64,000 nucleotides of DNA. It comes from Thermohalobaculum sp039513195. GTDB taxonomy: Bacteria; Pseudomonadota; Alphaproteobacteria; Rhodobacterales; Rhodobacteraceae. Position 1 is the first letter of the stretch; the number at the start of each line of letters is the position of its first letter. This document shows positions 26,459 to 36,527 of the stretch, one piece after another. The stretch covers positions 186,001-250,000 of the forward strand of contig JBCCRM010000001.1 of the NCBI GenBank assembly GCA_039513195.1, given 5' to 3'. The notes under the pieces are model-generated. The model saw only the letters and a program-made list of their open reading frames with translations, was not told where the DNA came from and did no database searches. Both the position numbers and the translations under genes were made by a program.

Positions 26459-27850
26459 GTGACCCGTGACACCGCCATCGCCGCCGCCACCGACCGTTTC
26501 GACAGCGGCGCCTTCCTCGACGACCTCGCGGGCCTCGTCGCTATCCCGTCCGAGAGCCAGAACCCCGACGCCGCCCCGGCGCTCCATCGCTACCTCGTCG
26601 AGGGGATGGTTCCGCGGCTCGCCGCAATGGGGTTCACTACCGAGATCCTGCCGAACTCGGTCGCAAGCCGCGGCCCCTTCCTGCTCGCCGAGCGGCACGA
26701 AGGCGACCATCTCCCGACCGTGTTGACCTATGGCCATGGCGACGCGATCCGCGGGCAGGAGGGGTTGTGGCGCGACGGCCTCCAACCCTGGACCATGACC
26801 ATCGAGGGCGACCGCATCTATGGCCGCGGCACCGCCGACAATAAGGGCCAGCATCTCCTCAACCTCACTGCGCTCGAGGTGGTGCTGCAAACCCGTGGCA
26901 GCCTCGGCTTCAATCTCCGCGTGCTGATCGAGACGGGCGAGGAGGCAGGCTCACCCGGCCTTCACGATTTCTTCCTTGCCGAACGGGATCGACTGATGGC
27001 GGATGTGCTGATCGCCTCCGACGGGCCGCGGCTGCGCATCGATCGGCCGACCCTCTTCATGGGCGCGCGCGGCGGGCTGATCATGGATCTCTCGGTCCAC
27101 TACCGCGAGGGTGGGCATCATTCCGGCAATTGGGGCGGGTTGCTCGCAGATCCCGGCCTGATCCTGGCCCATGCCCTGGCCACCATCACCGACAAGACGG
27201 GCGCCATCCAGATCCCGGAATGGCGGCCGACAAGCCTCACCAACTCGGTCCGCGCAGCGCTCGCGGACTGTCCGGTCGAGGCCCCGGAAACCGGCCCGGA
27301 GATCCAGGACTGGTGGGGCGAGCCCGGGCTCACTCGGGCCGAAAAGGTCTATGGCTGGAACAGCTTCTGCGTCCTCGCCTATGAATGCGGTATCCCGGCG
27401 GAGCCGGTGAATGCCATAGCGCCCAAGGCCTGGGCGCGGACGCAGCTGCGCTATGTCGTCGGCACCGACCGCGACGAGATCATCCCGGCGCTCCGCCGTC
27501 ATCTCGACGCCCATGGCTTCGACATGGTTCGGATCGCCGAGGGCCGCGAGGTTGAGTTCACGGCAACCAGGCTCGACCCCGACAACCCCTGGGCGCGATG
27601 GGCGATAGCCTCGGTCGCGCGCACCACCGGTGCCCAGCCTGCGGTGCTGCCCAATCTCGGCGGGTCGCTGCCGAACGAAGAGTTTACCGACACCCTTGGC
27701 ATGCCGACGATCTGGGTGCCCCACTCCTACACCGGCTGCTCGCAGCACGCGCCTAACGAGCATGCGCTGAAGCCGATCTTCCGAGAGGGCTTAGCGATCA
27801 TGGCGGGCATCTGGTGGGACCTTGGCGAGGGGGGCACGCCGCCGCGATGA
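26459..27850 (+). CDS. M20 family metallopeptidase (dipeptidase/deacylase type)
   Basis: 463 residues from a GTG at 26459, placed 8 nt after AGGAG. Metal ligands of the two-zinc M20 site are visible: TYGHGDAIRGQEGLW (His and Asp), GRGTADNKGQH (bridging Asp), ETGEEAGSPG (catalytic Glu-Glu) and a C-terminal His in VPHSYTGCSQHAPNEHAL. The dimerisation lid runs through the middle (HHSGNWGGLLADPGLILAHAL). The enzyme likely hydrolyses a dipeptide or N-acyl amino acid after import by the upstream transporter. An in-frame extension to 26318 crosses the palindrome and looks non-protein. It overlaps the nitroreductase start by 4 nt. Confidence 0.9.
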   Translation: MTRDTAIAAATDRFDSGAFLDDLAGLVAIPSESQNPDAAPALHRYLVEGMVPRLAAMGFTTEILPNSVASRGPFLLAERHEGDHLPTVLTYGHGDAIRGQEGLWRDGLQPWTMTIEGDRIYGRGTADNKGQHLLNLTALEVVLQTRGSLGFNLRVLIETGEEAGSPGLHDFFLAERDRLMADVLIASDGPRLRIDRPTLFMGARGGLIMDLSVHYREGGHHSGNWGGLLADPGLILAHALATITDKTGAIQIPEWRPTSLTNSVRAALADCPVEAPETGPEIQDWWGEPGLTRAEKVYGWNSFCVLAYECGIPAEPVNAIAPKAWARTQLRYVVGTDRDEIIPALRRHLDAHGFDMVRIAEGREVEFTATRLDPDNPWARWAIASVARTTGAQPAVLPNLGGSLPNEEFTDTLGMPTIWVPHSYTGCSQHAPNEHALKPIFREGLAIMAGIWWDLGEGGTPPR

Positions 27851-28671
27851 GGGGGTTGGCCCACAGCCTCGCAGCACGGTTCCAGGATGCGCCGGAGGTG
27901 GTGGAGACTTCGGGGTGCGAAACCCTTGCCACGCTCGCTGCCCGGGGCAGTTGCCGCCGCTTTGCCGACAGGCCGGTGGATCCGTCCCTGCTGCGCATGC
28001 TGCTGGCTGTGGCCTTCGCTGCGCCCACCAAAAGCGATCTGCAACAGCGCGATGTGGTCGTGGTGAGCGACCCGGCGGTCCGGGCGCGGCTCGACGCGCT
28101 GTGCGGCACGCAGGCTTGGCTGGCGCGCGCGCCGGCTCTGCTGATCTTCTGCGGCAATCACAGGCGGCAGAGGCGCCTCCATGACCTGCGTGGCCATGCC
28201 TTCGTCAACGACCATCTCGACGCGTTCTTCAACGCCGCAGTCGATGCGGGGGTGCTGCTTGGCGTCTTCGTCACCGCGGCCGAGGCTGCGGGCCTCGGTA
28301 CCTGCCCGGTCAGCGCGATCCGTAACGAGCCCCGGGCGGTGAGCGAGACACTCGACCTGCCGGAGCATGTGTTCCCGGCGATGGCGCTCGCGCTCGGCTG
28401 GCCGGCGGCGCCGCCCGCGATCAGCCCGCGCCTGCCGCTCGGCGTAACCCTTCACGAAAACCGCTTCGACGACAGCCGAGAGGCGGAACAGGTCGCCGCC
28501 TATGACGCGCACCGGGCCCTGGGGCGGCCCCATGCAAGTCAGCGTTTCACCGACCGGTTCGGAAAGACGGAGCCCTACACTTGGTCGGAAGACAAGGCTC
28601 GACAATATGCAGAGCCGGAACGGGTCGGCTTCGGTGCCTTTGTGAGGGCAAAGGGTTTTCGGCTCGACTGA
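27847..28671 (+). CDS. Nitroreductase family flavoprotein
   Basis: 274 residues from the ATG at 27847 (4-nt ATGA overlap with the M20 gene). The NfsA/FRP-like pattern is visible: RGSCRRFADRPVDPSLLRMLLAVAFAAPTKSDLQQRDVVVV (FMN-binding Arg/Ser region, PTKSD), an internal NDHLDAFFNAAVDAGVLLGVFVTAAEAAGLGTCPVSAIR block with the conserved EAxGLGxC motif, and the C-terminal RVGFGAFVRAKGF. It should bind FMN and reduce nitro or quinone compounds with NAD(P)H. Why it joins a peptide-import operon is unclear. It ends 6 nt from the convergent ThDP-enzyme stop. Confidence 0.88.
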   Translation: MRGLAHSLAARFQDAPEVVETSGCETLATLAARGSCRRFADRPVDPSLLRMLLAVAFAAPTKSDLQQRDVVVVSDPAVRARLDALCGTQAWLARAPALLIFCGNHRRQRRLHDLRGHAFVNDHLDAFFNAAVDAGVLLGVFVTAAEAAGLGTCPVSAIRNEPRAVSETLDLPEHVFPAMALALGWPAAPPAISPRLPLGVTLHENRFDDSREAEQVAAYDAHRALGRPHASQRFTDRFGKTEPYTWSEDKARQYAEPERVGFGAFVRAKGFRLD

Positions 28672-28677
28672 GCCGGG

Positions 28678-30255
28678 TCAGCCGAGCGTCGGCGCCGGCA
28701 ACCCCTCGATCCGCACGTCCAGCATGGCTGGCAGGTCCGAGCCGAAGGCGATGGCGAGCGCGTCCGGCAACCCGTCGGCTTCCGTTACCTGCGCGCCATG
28801 CCAGCCGAAACCCGCCGCCGCGAGATCATAGCGCGCCCGCGGGTCCATCCCGCAGCCATAGGCGCGGTCCGCGCCGAAACTGCGGATCTGGATCTGATGT
28901 TCGGCATTCCAAAGCGTGTCGACCCCGATCACCGCGGTGATCGCCGCGCCCTCGCGCAGGGCGGTTTCGCATTCGGCGAAGTGAAAGCCGATTGACCCAT
29001 CGCCCGACATCAGGACCACGGTCGCCTCGGGCAAGGCAAGCTTTGCTGCAATCGCGTAGGAGAGCCCGCCGCCGATCGCCCCCGATGGGCCATTGATGAC
29101 CCGCAGCGGCGGGGCGATGCCAGCCTGCGCCCATTGGCCGATCTCGCCGCCATCTGCGATCAAGACTGGGTTGGGAGCCTTCGCTAGGGCGTGCCTAACG
29201 GCGGCGCAAAGGGCCGGCGAGTTGAGCGTCTGGCCAGTTCCTTCGGCGCGTTTGTCGAGCGCCGAAGAGACAGTATTGACCCAATCCGGTCGAGCGCGCC
29301 CAGACATTGCGATCAGCGCTGTCGCCGCGAGGTCTGGATCGGCCAGAACCACCGGGCCGACTGGTCCGGGTGCAGCCTCGCGAACACGCTCCAGCACGGC
29401 GCTCTCCGCATCGATAACGGCCACTGGCACGCCGTCCTGCAGCGCAGTACCGCGGCCAAGGGTGAAGTCGAGCTTTTTGCCGAGAAGGAGGACGCCGTCC
29501 GCTTCGGCAATCGCGGATCGGAGCGCACCGAGGGCGGGGTCGTTCAGGCCGCGCGGGCTTTCCATGGGGATCACCGGGGCGCCTGTGGTCGCGGCGAGAT
29601 CCGCGCGCAGTCCCGCAAAGCGCGGTCGGCAGAGATGCGGTCCTGCGAGGATCAACGGCCGGTCCAGACTGCCGAGCCAGCGGCCCAACGCCGCAATGTC
29701 AGGCTCGGTTGGTGGGGAGGTACGGTCCTGACCAGCGTTCCGTTTCGCCTCGGCCTCCGCCTTTCCCGTAAGAACATCCGCGGGTAGAGCGAGATGTACC
29801 GGACCGGGCCGTCCGGCCTGAGCAACCGCTAGCGCGTCTTCGACCTCCTCGGCGACCTTGCCGGTGGTCGTCACTCGGCGGGAAAGCTTGGTCACCGGCT
29901 GCGCCATGGCGACCTGCGCCATTTCCTGGAACGAGCCGGTGCCGTCCTGGCTGACCGGTCCGTCGCCGCTGAGGATCAGAACCGGGCTCTCGGCCATGCT
30001 CGTCGCATAGACGGCGCCAAGCGCATTGGCGAAGCCTGGGCCGGCGGTCAGGAGGGCGATCCCGGGCTGGCCGGTCACTTGGGCCCAGGCATCGGCCATG
30101 AAGACCGCCGCTGCCTCGTGGCGGGTGTGCACAACCCGGATATCGACATCCAGGAGCGCATCATAGACGGGCATGATCTGGTTGCCCGACAACGAGAACA
30201 CGGTTTCGACGCCGGCGTTTTGCAACGCCTTGGCCACATGATCAGCACCGCGCAT
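28678..30255 (-). CDS. Thiamine diphosphate-dependent enzyme, acetolactate synthase-like
   Basis: 525 residues from the ATG at 30255, chosen for its GGGGGGCGAT ribosome site. The order is Pyr domain, central domain, PP domain. The cofactor-activating Glu is E47 in HTRHEAAAVFMADAWAQ; TAGPGFANALGAVYATSMAESP follows. The ThDP/Mg motif is MSGDGSIGFHFAECETALREGA with a later Asn in DTLWNAE. FAD-type contacts of acetolactate synthase are not obvious, and there is no regulatory subunit gene, so a keto-acid decarboxylase or oxalyl-CoA decarboxylase-like role is equally possible. The next gene on this strand encodes a GGDEF protein, 76 nt upstream. Confidence 0.85.
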   Translation of the reverse strand: MRGADHVAKALQNAGVETVFSLSGNQIMPVYDALLDVDIRVVHTRHEAAAVFMADAWAQVTGQPGIALLTAGPGFANALGAVYATSMAESPVLILSGDGPVSQDGTGSFQEMAQVAMAQPVTKLSRRVTTTGKVAEEVEDALAVAQAGRPGPVHLALPADVLTGKAEAEAKRNAGQDRTSPPTEPDIAALGRWLGSLDRPLILAGPHLCRPRFAGLRADLAATTGAPVIPMESPRGLNDPALGALRSAIAEADGVLLLGKKLDFTLGRGTALQDGVPVAVIDAESAVLERVREAAPGPVGPVVLADPDLAATALIAMSGRARPDWVNTVSSALDKRAEGTGQTLNSPALCAAVRHALAKAPNPVLIADGGEIGQWAQAGIAPPLRVINGPSGAIGGGLSYAIAAKLALPEATVVLMSGDGSIGFHFAECETALREGAAITAVIGVDTLWNAEHQIQIRSFGADRAYGCGMDPRARYDLAAAGFGWHGAQVTEADGLPDALAIAFGSDLPAMLDVRIEGLPAPTLG

Positions 30256-30331
30256 ATCGCCCCCCGGTTCCAGCCGCTTCGGTTGCGGGAGGCTAGGACC
30301 GCGCGGAGGGCGGATCAAGCCGCGAAGCGCG

Positions 30332-31378
30332 CTACTCGGCGCTCCAGACTTGGTCGCGCCCGGAATCCTTAGCTCGGGCCAAAAAGTCATCTGCGCGCGC
30401 CACCAACGTGCCGATCCCGTCATTGGGCCTCAGCGCCGCAACGCCGAAGGAGGCGGTCACCTTATCCATGCGCTTGCCGCTGGGCTTGGCCGTGAAAACG
30501 GTGCGGCCGAGGCTTCGCCGAATATGCTCGGCCATCACATGCGCGCCGCTCAGTGCCGTCCCCGGTAAGATCAGGGCGAAGCTGTCGCCGCCAAGCCGCG
30601 CTGGGACGTCGCGCCCGCGAATGTTCTGGCGCAGAATCTCCGCGAATTTCCGAAAGACGAGCTCCGTCGTCTCGTCCCCCCACTGCTCTAGTATGGTCCG
30701 GATCTCATCGATATCGCAGCGAGCGACACAGAGCTCCTCGCTGCGCTCTCGCGCCGTTGCGATTTCCTGCTCCAGGGCCTCCTCGAACTGCCGACGATTC
30801 GGCAAGCGTGTGACGTGATCGAGAAAGGCGCTTTCCCGCAGCTCCTGCAGGTCGCGCTTGACCGAGGCGACTTGGGCGCGCGCCTCTTGCAGGTCCTGCG
30901 CCATCCGCTGGGTCTCCTGCGCATAGGCGGTGCTCGCCTCCTGCAGCAGGCCAACCAGCCGACCGAAGTTTTCCGGTGGGATTTTGGGGTTCAAGCCAGC
31001 GCGAACTTCCCCGAGCACATTGCTGAAATAGTCCCCGCTCGACATTCCGGCACCGATCGTGTCCATGACCCGGGACATCTCAGCCTCCAACCGGTCGCCA
31101 AACCGGTTGATCCCGCCCTTCATCGCTTCGGGCGACAGATGCTCGTCATAGACCTGCTCGATAAACGGGCCGTCGAGCACCTCGCCGGCGCGGCGGGCCT
31201 GGTCGACCCGCTTGGTCAACCCGGGATTATGGCCTGAGTAGTAGGTGAACCAGACCTCGTAAATGCGCGGAACCGGGGGTGTTTTGTATCGGGTTGCCGA
31301 ATTGAGGGCCATGAGGGCCAAACGCTTCGCCTCGGCAAAGATCGTGCGGTCGATTTCGATCTCTTCGGTCTGAGCCAT
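30332..31378 (-). CDS. GGDEF-domain protein with degenerate active site
   Basis: 348 residues from the ATG at 31378. Residues 1-148 are a helical N-terminal region without membrane helices; 150-182 form a coiled coil (TAYAQETQRMAQDLQEARAQ); the GGDEF fold covers about 183-345. The signature reads GGDSF (263-267) instead of GG(D/E)EF, so the Glu needed for catalysis and metal binding is replaced by Ser, and the first metal loop CDIDEIRTILEQWGD is also divergent. I infer loss of diguanylate cyclase activity, with a possible role as a GTP or c-di-GMP sensor or scaffold. It is cytoplasmic. An upstream extension to 31702 looks non-coding. Confidence 0.85.
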   Translation of the reverse strand: MAQTEEIEIDRTIFAEAKRLALMALNSATRYKTPPVPRIYEVWFTYYSGHNPGLTKRVDQARRAGEVLDGPFIEQVYDEHLSPEAMKGGINRFGDRLEAEMSRVMDTIGAGMSSGDYFSNVLGEVRAGLNPKIPPENFGRLVGLLQEASTAYAQETQRMAQDLQEARAQVASVKRDLQELRESAFLDHVTRLPNRRQFEEALEQEIATARERSEELCVARCDIDEIRTILEQWGDETTELVFRKFAEILRQNIRGRDVPARLGGDSFALILPGTALSGAHVMAEHIRRSLGRTVFTAKPSGKRMDKVTASFGVAALRPNDGIGTLVARADDFLARAKDSGRDQVWSAE

Positions 31379-31729
31379 AGGACCCCACGGCGATACGAGC
31401 AATTGGGCCCTGCATAGCCGCCGCGTCTTGCCAGGTGATGAATCAATCGGGACCTCGGCAGGAACAGCGATGCAGACTGTCGCATTGGAGGGGCGTTTCG
31501 TTGCATCATCGGCGGGATTGCATCTATTGATGGAACGACTGAAGGACCGAACGGCGATGTACGAAAAAGAACCTTTGGGCGGCGCATTCCTTGCGCACGC
31601 AGCGTGGCGCCGCCGTAGAGAGCTTTCCGGTGCAGCGGTGATCCAGATCAAGGCCCAGCCCGCCGCATCCGCCTTGAAGAACAAGGCGATCACTGAAAAC
31701 ACAATCTGAAAAAAGACGAGGAGACATCC
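31379..31729 (+). promoter_or_regulatory. 351-nt gap upstream of phaB, with TTGCATC direct repeats
   Basis: TTGCATC occurs at 31501-31507 and 31518-31524, 17 nt apart, and TGC/GCA motifs are frequent throughout (such as CTGCATAGCC and GATGCAGACTG). PhaR-type regulators of polyhydroxybutyrate genes recognise TGC-rich sites, so control by PhaR is possible. A 93-codon frame at 31428-31709 has no family match or good ribosome site; I do not call it. Confidence 0.35.
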
Positions 31730-32455
31730 ATGGCGAAGGTCGCACTGGTAACGGGAGGCTCGCGCGGCATTGGCGCCGCAATCTCCAAGGCGTTGAAAGA
31801 GGCTGGCTACTCGGTTGCAGCCAATTACGCCGGCAATGACGAGGCGGCTGCGGCCTTCAAGGCGGAAACCGGGATCCCTGTCTACAAATGGTCGGTCGCC
31901 GAGTACGACGCCTGCAAGGCAGGGATCGAGCAGGTAGAAGCCGATCTCGGCCCCGTTGACGTCCTAGTCAACAATGCCGGCATCACCCGGGATGCGATGT
32001 TTCACCGGATGAGCCCGGAGCAATGGTCCGAGGTGATCTCGACCAATCTCACAGGCCTTTTCAACATGACGCACCCGATCTTTCCGGGCATGCGCTCTCG
32101 CGGGTTTGGGCGGATCGTGAACATCTCCTCGATCAACGGACAAAAGGGCCAGATGGGCCAGGTGAACTACTCCGCCGCGAAGGCCGGCGACATCGGTTTT
32201 ACCCGTGCCCTGGCGCAGGAGGGTGCGTTCAAGAACGTGACAGTCAATGCGATCTGTCCGGGCTATATCGGGACCGAGATGGTGCGCGCCATCGACGAAG
32301 AGGTGCTGAAGTCGAAGATCCTGCCGCAGATCCCCGTGGGCCGGCTCGGCGAGCCGGAGGAGATCGCGCGCTGCGTGGTGTTCCTTTCCTCGGAGGATGC
32401 GGGCTTCATCACCGGCTCCACCATCTCGGCGAATGGCGGTCAGTTCTTCTCCTAA
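31730..32455 (+). CDS. phaB: Acetoacetyl-CoA reductase PhaB
   Basis: 241 residues, the usual length. This short-chain dehydrogenase reduces acetoacetyl-CoA to (R)-3-hydroxybutyryl-CoA with NADPH for polyhydroxybutyrate synthesis. The Rossmann TGGSRGIG lies at 8-15, NNAG at 81-84, catalytic Ser134, Tyr147 and Lys151 are in SSINGQKGQ and NYSAAKAG, and ISANGGQFFS ends the chain as in PhaB. AGGAGACATCC precedes the ATG. FabG is the main alternative, but the Gln-rich SINGQKGQMGQVNY loop favours PhaB. It lies 81 nt ahead of aceE, whose pathway supplies the acetyl-CoA. Confidence 0.92.
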   Translation: MAKVALVTGGSRGIGAAISKALKEAGYSVAANYAGNDEAAAAFKAETGIPVYKWSVAEYDACKAGIEQVEADLGPVDVLVNNAGITRDAMFHRMSPEQWSEVISTNLTGLFNMTHPIFPGMRSRGFGRIVNISSINGQKGQMGQVNYSAAKAGDIGFTRALAQEGAFKNVTVNAICPGYIGTEMVRAIDEEVLKSKILPQIPVGRLGEPEEIARCVVFLSSEDAGFITGSTISANGGQFFS

Positions 32456-32536
32456 ACCGTTTATCTGAGCCGGCCGGCGGGGCTCGCGAGGCGTCGCCGG
32501 ACAGCCACCCCCTTCTTTGGCGAGGTACCCATTCCG

Positions 32537-35197
<2,661 letters not shown>

Positions 35198-35222
35198 CCG
35201 GGACGGCCGAGGGAGTGAGACA

Positions 35223-36515
35223 ATGTCTGTCATCGAAGTGAAAGTACCAGATATCGGGGATTTTACCGATGTCCCGGTGATCAGTGTGATGGTCGCAAAG
35301 GGCGATCACGTGGCCGAAGAAGACGCATTGGTTGAATTGGAAAGCGACAAGGCGACCATGGAGGTGCCGAGCCCGTCGGTCGGCGATGTGCTGGAGGTTT
35401 TGGTCAAGGAGGGAGACACGGTTTCGGAGGGGACGCCGATCCTGAAGCTGGAAGTGGTGGATGCGAAGGCCCCGGCCGAACCGCCCAACCCGAAGGGCGA
35501 GCAGGAGCATGAACCCCACCCTCCGAAGCCCGCGGCGCCCGCTCCGGCGCCCGCGCCTGCGCCGGCGGCCACCCCGGCACCGGCGGCTGCGGCGCCCGCC
35601 GGGCAGGCTCATGCGTCGCCGTCGGTTCGTGCCTTTGCGCGAGAGCTGGGGGTCGATCTTGCGAAGATCAAAGGCTCGGGCCGGAAGGGGCGGATCCTGC
35701 GCGAGGATGTGACCGCATATTTCAAGGGCGCGACCGAAGCTGCGGCTCCCAAACCCGTTCCGACCGCAGAAAAGGGCTCCGGCATCCCGCCAATCCCCGC
35801 CGTCGACTTCACAAAATTCGGCAAGGTCGAAGATGTCGAGATGAGCCGGATCAAGAAGATATCCGGCCCCGCACTGCACCGGGCTTGGCTGAACATCCCG
35901 CATGTGACGCACAACGAAGAGGCGGATATCACCGAGCTCGACAGATACCGCAAAGAGCTCGACACCCAGGCGAAAGAGCAGGGATACCGGGTGACCCTGC
36001 TCAGCTTCATCATCAAGGCCTGCGTGAGCGCGCTGAAGACCCATTGGGAGGTCAACAGCTCGATCCACCCGGACGGCGATAAGCTGATCCGCAAGCACTA
36101 TTACCATATCGGCTTTGCCGCCGACACGCCGCAGGGCCTGGTGGTTCCGGTGATAAAGGAGGCCGACCGCAAGGGGATTGTCGAGATCTCGAAGGAACTG
36201 GGCGCGCTGTCGAAGAAGGCCCGTGACGGTCAGCTCAAGGGGCCCGACATGCAGGGTGCGAGTTTCACCATCTCGTCCCTCGGCGGGATTGGCGGCACCT
36301 CCTTCACACCGATCGTCAATGCGCCGGAGGTGGCGATCCTGGGCCTGACACGGTCGAAGATGGCGCCGGTCTGGGATGGCGAGGCTTTCGTGCCCCGCAA
36401 CATGCTGCCGATGTCGCTGAGCTATGACCACCGGGCGATCGACGGCGCGCTCGCCGCACGGTTCTGCGCGACCCTGAAACACCTGCTGGGCGATGTCCGC
36501 CGGCTGATGCTGTAG
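35223..36515 (+). CDS. aceF: Dihydrolipoamide acetyltransferase (pyruvate dehydrogenase E2)
   Basis: 430 residues. It contains one lipoyl domain (residues 1-85, lipoylated Lys43 in ELESDKATMEV), an Ala/Pro-rich linker (about 90-128), an E1/E3-binding domain (VRAFARELGVDLAKIKGSGRKGRILREDV) and the catalytic core ending with SYDHRAIDGALAARF, whose His takes part in acetyl transfer to CoA. It forms the core of the complex. Enterobacterial AceF has three lipoyl domains; this protein has one, and the following E3 gene carries two more. The gap to lpd is 12 nt. Confidence 0.95.
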   Translation: MSVIEVKVPDIGDFTDVPVISVMVAKGDHVAEEDALVELESDKATMEVPSPSVGDVLEVLVKEGDTVSEGTPILKLEVVDAKAPAEPPNPKGEQEHEPHPPKPAAPAPAPAPAPAATPAPAAAAPAGQAHASPSVRAFARELGVDLAKIKGSGRKGRILREDVTAYFKGATEAAAPKPVPTAEKGSGIPPIPAVDFTKFGKVEDVEMSRIKKISGPALHRAWLNIPHVTHNEEADITELDRYRKELDTQAKEQGYRVTLLSFIIKACVSALKTHWEVNSSIHPDGDKLIRKHYYHIGFAADTPQGLVVPVIKEADRKGIVEISKELGALSKKARDGQLKGPDMQGASFTISSLGGIGGTSFTPIVNAPEVAILGLTRSKMAPVWDGEAFVPRNMLPMSLSYDHRAIDGALAARFCATLKHLLGDVRRLML

Positions 36516-36527
36516 AAGGGGGCGGCG

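Noticed and set aside
31428..31709. 93-codon frame directly before phaB
   Set aside because: No family resemblance, no convincing ribosome site, and composition like non-coding DNA; better read as the regulatory region of phaB.
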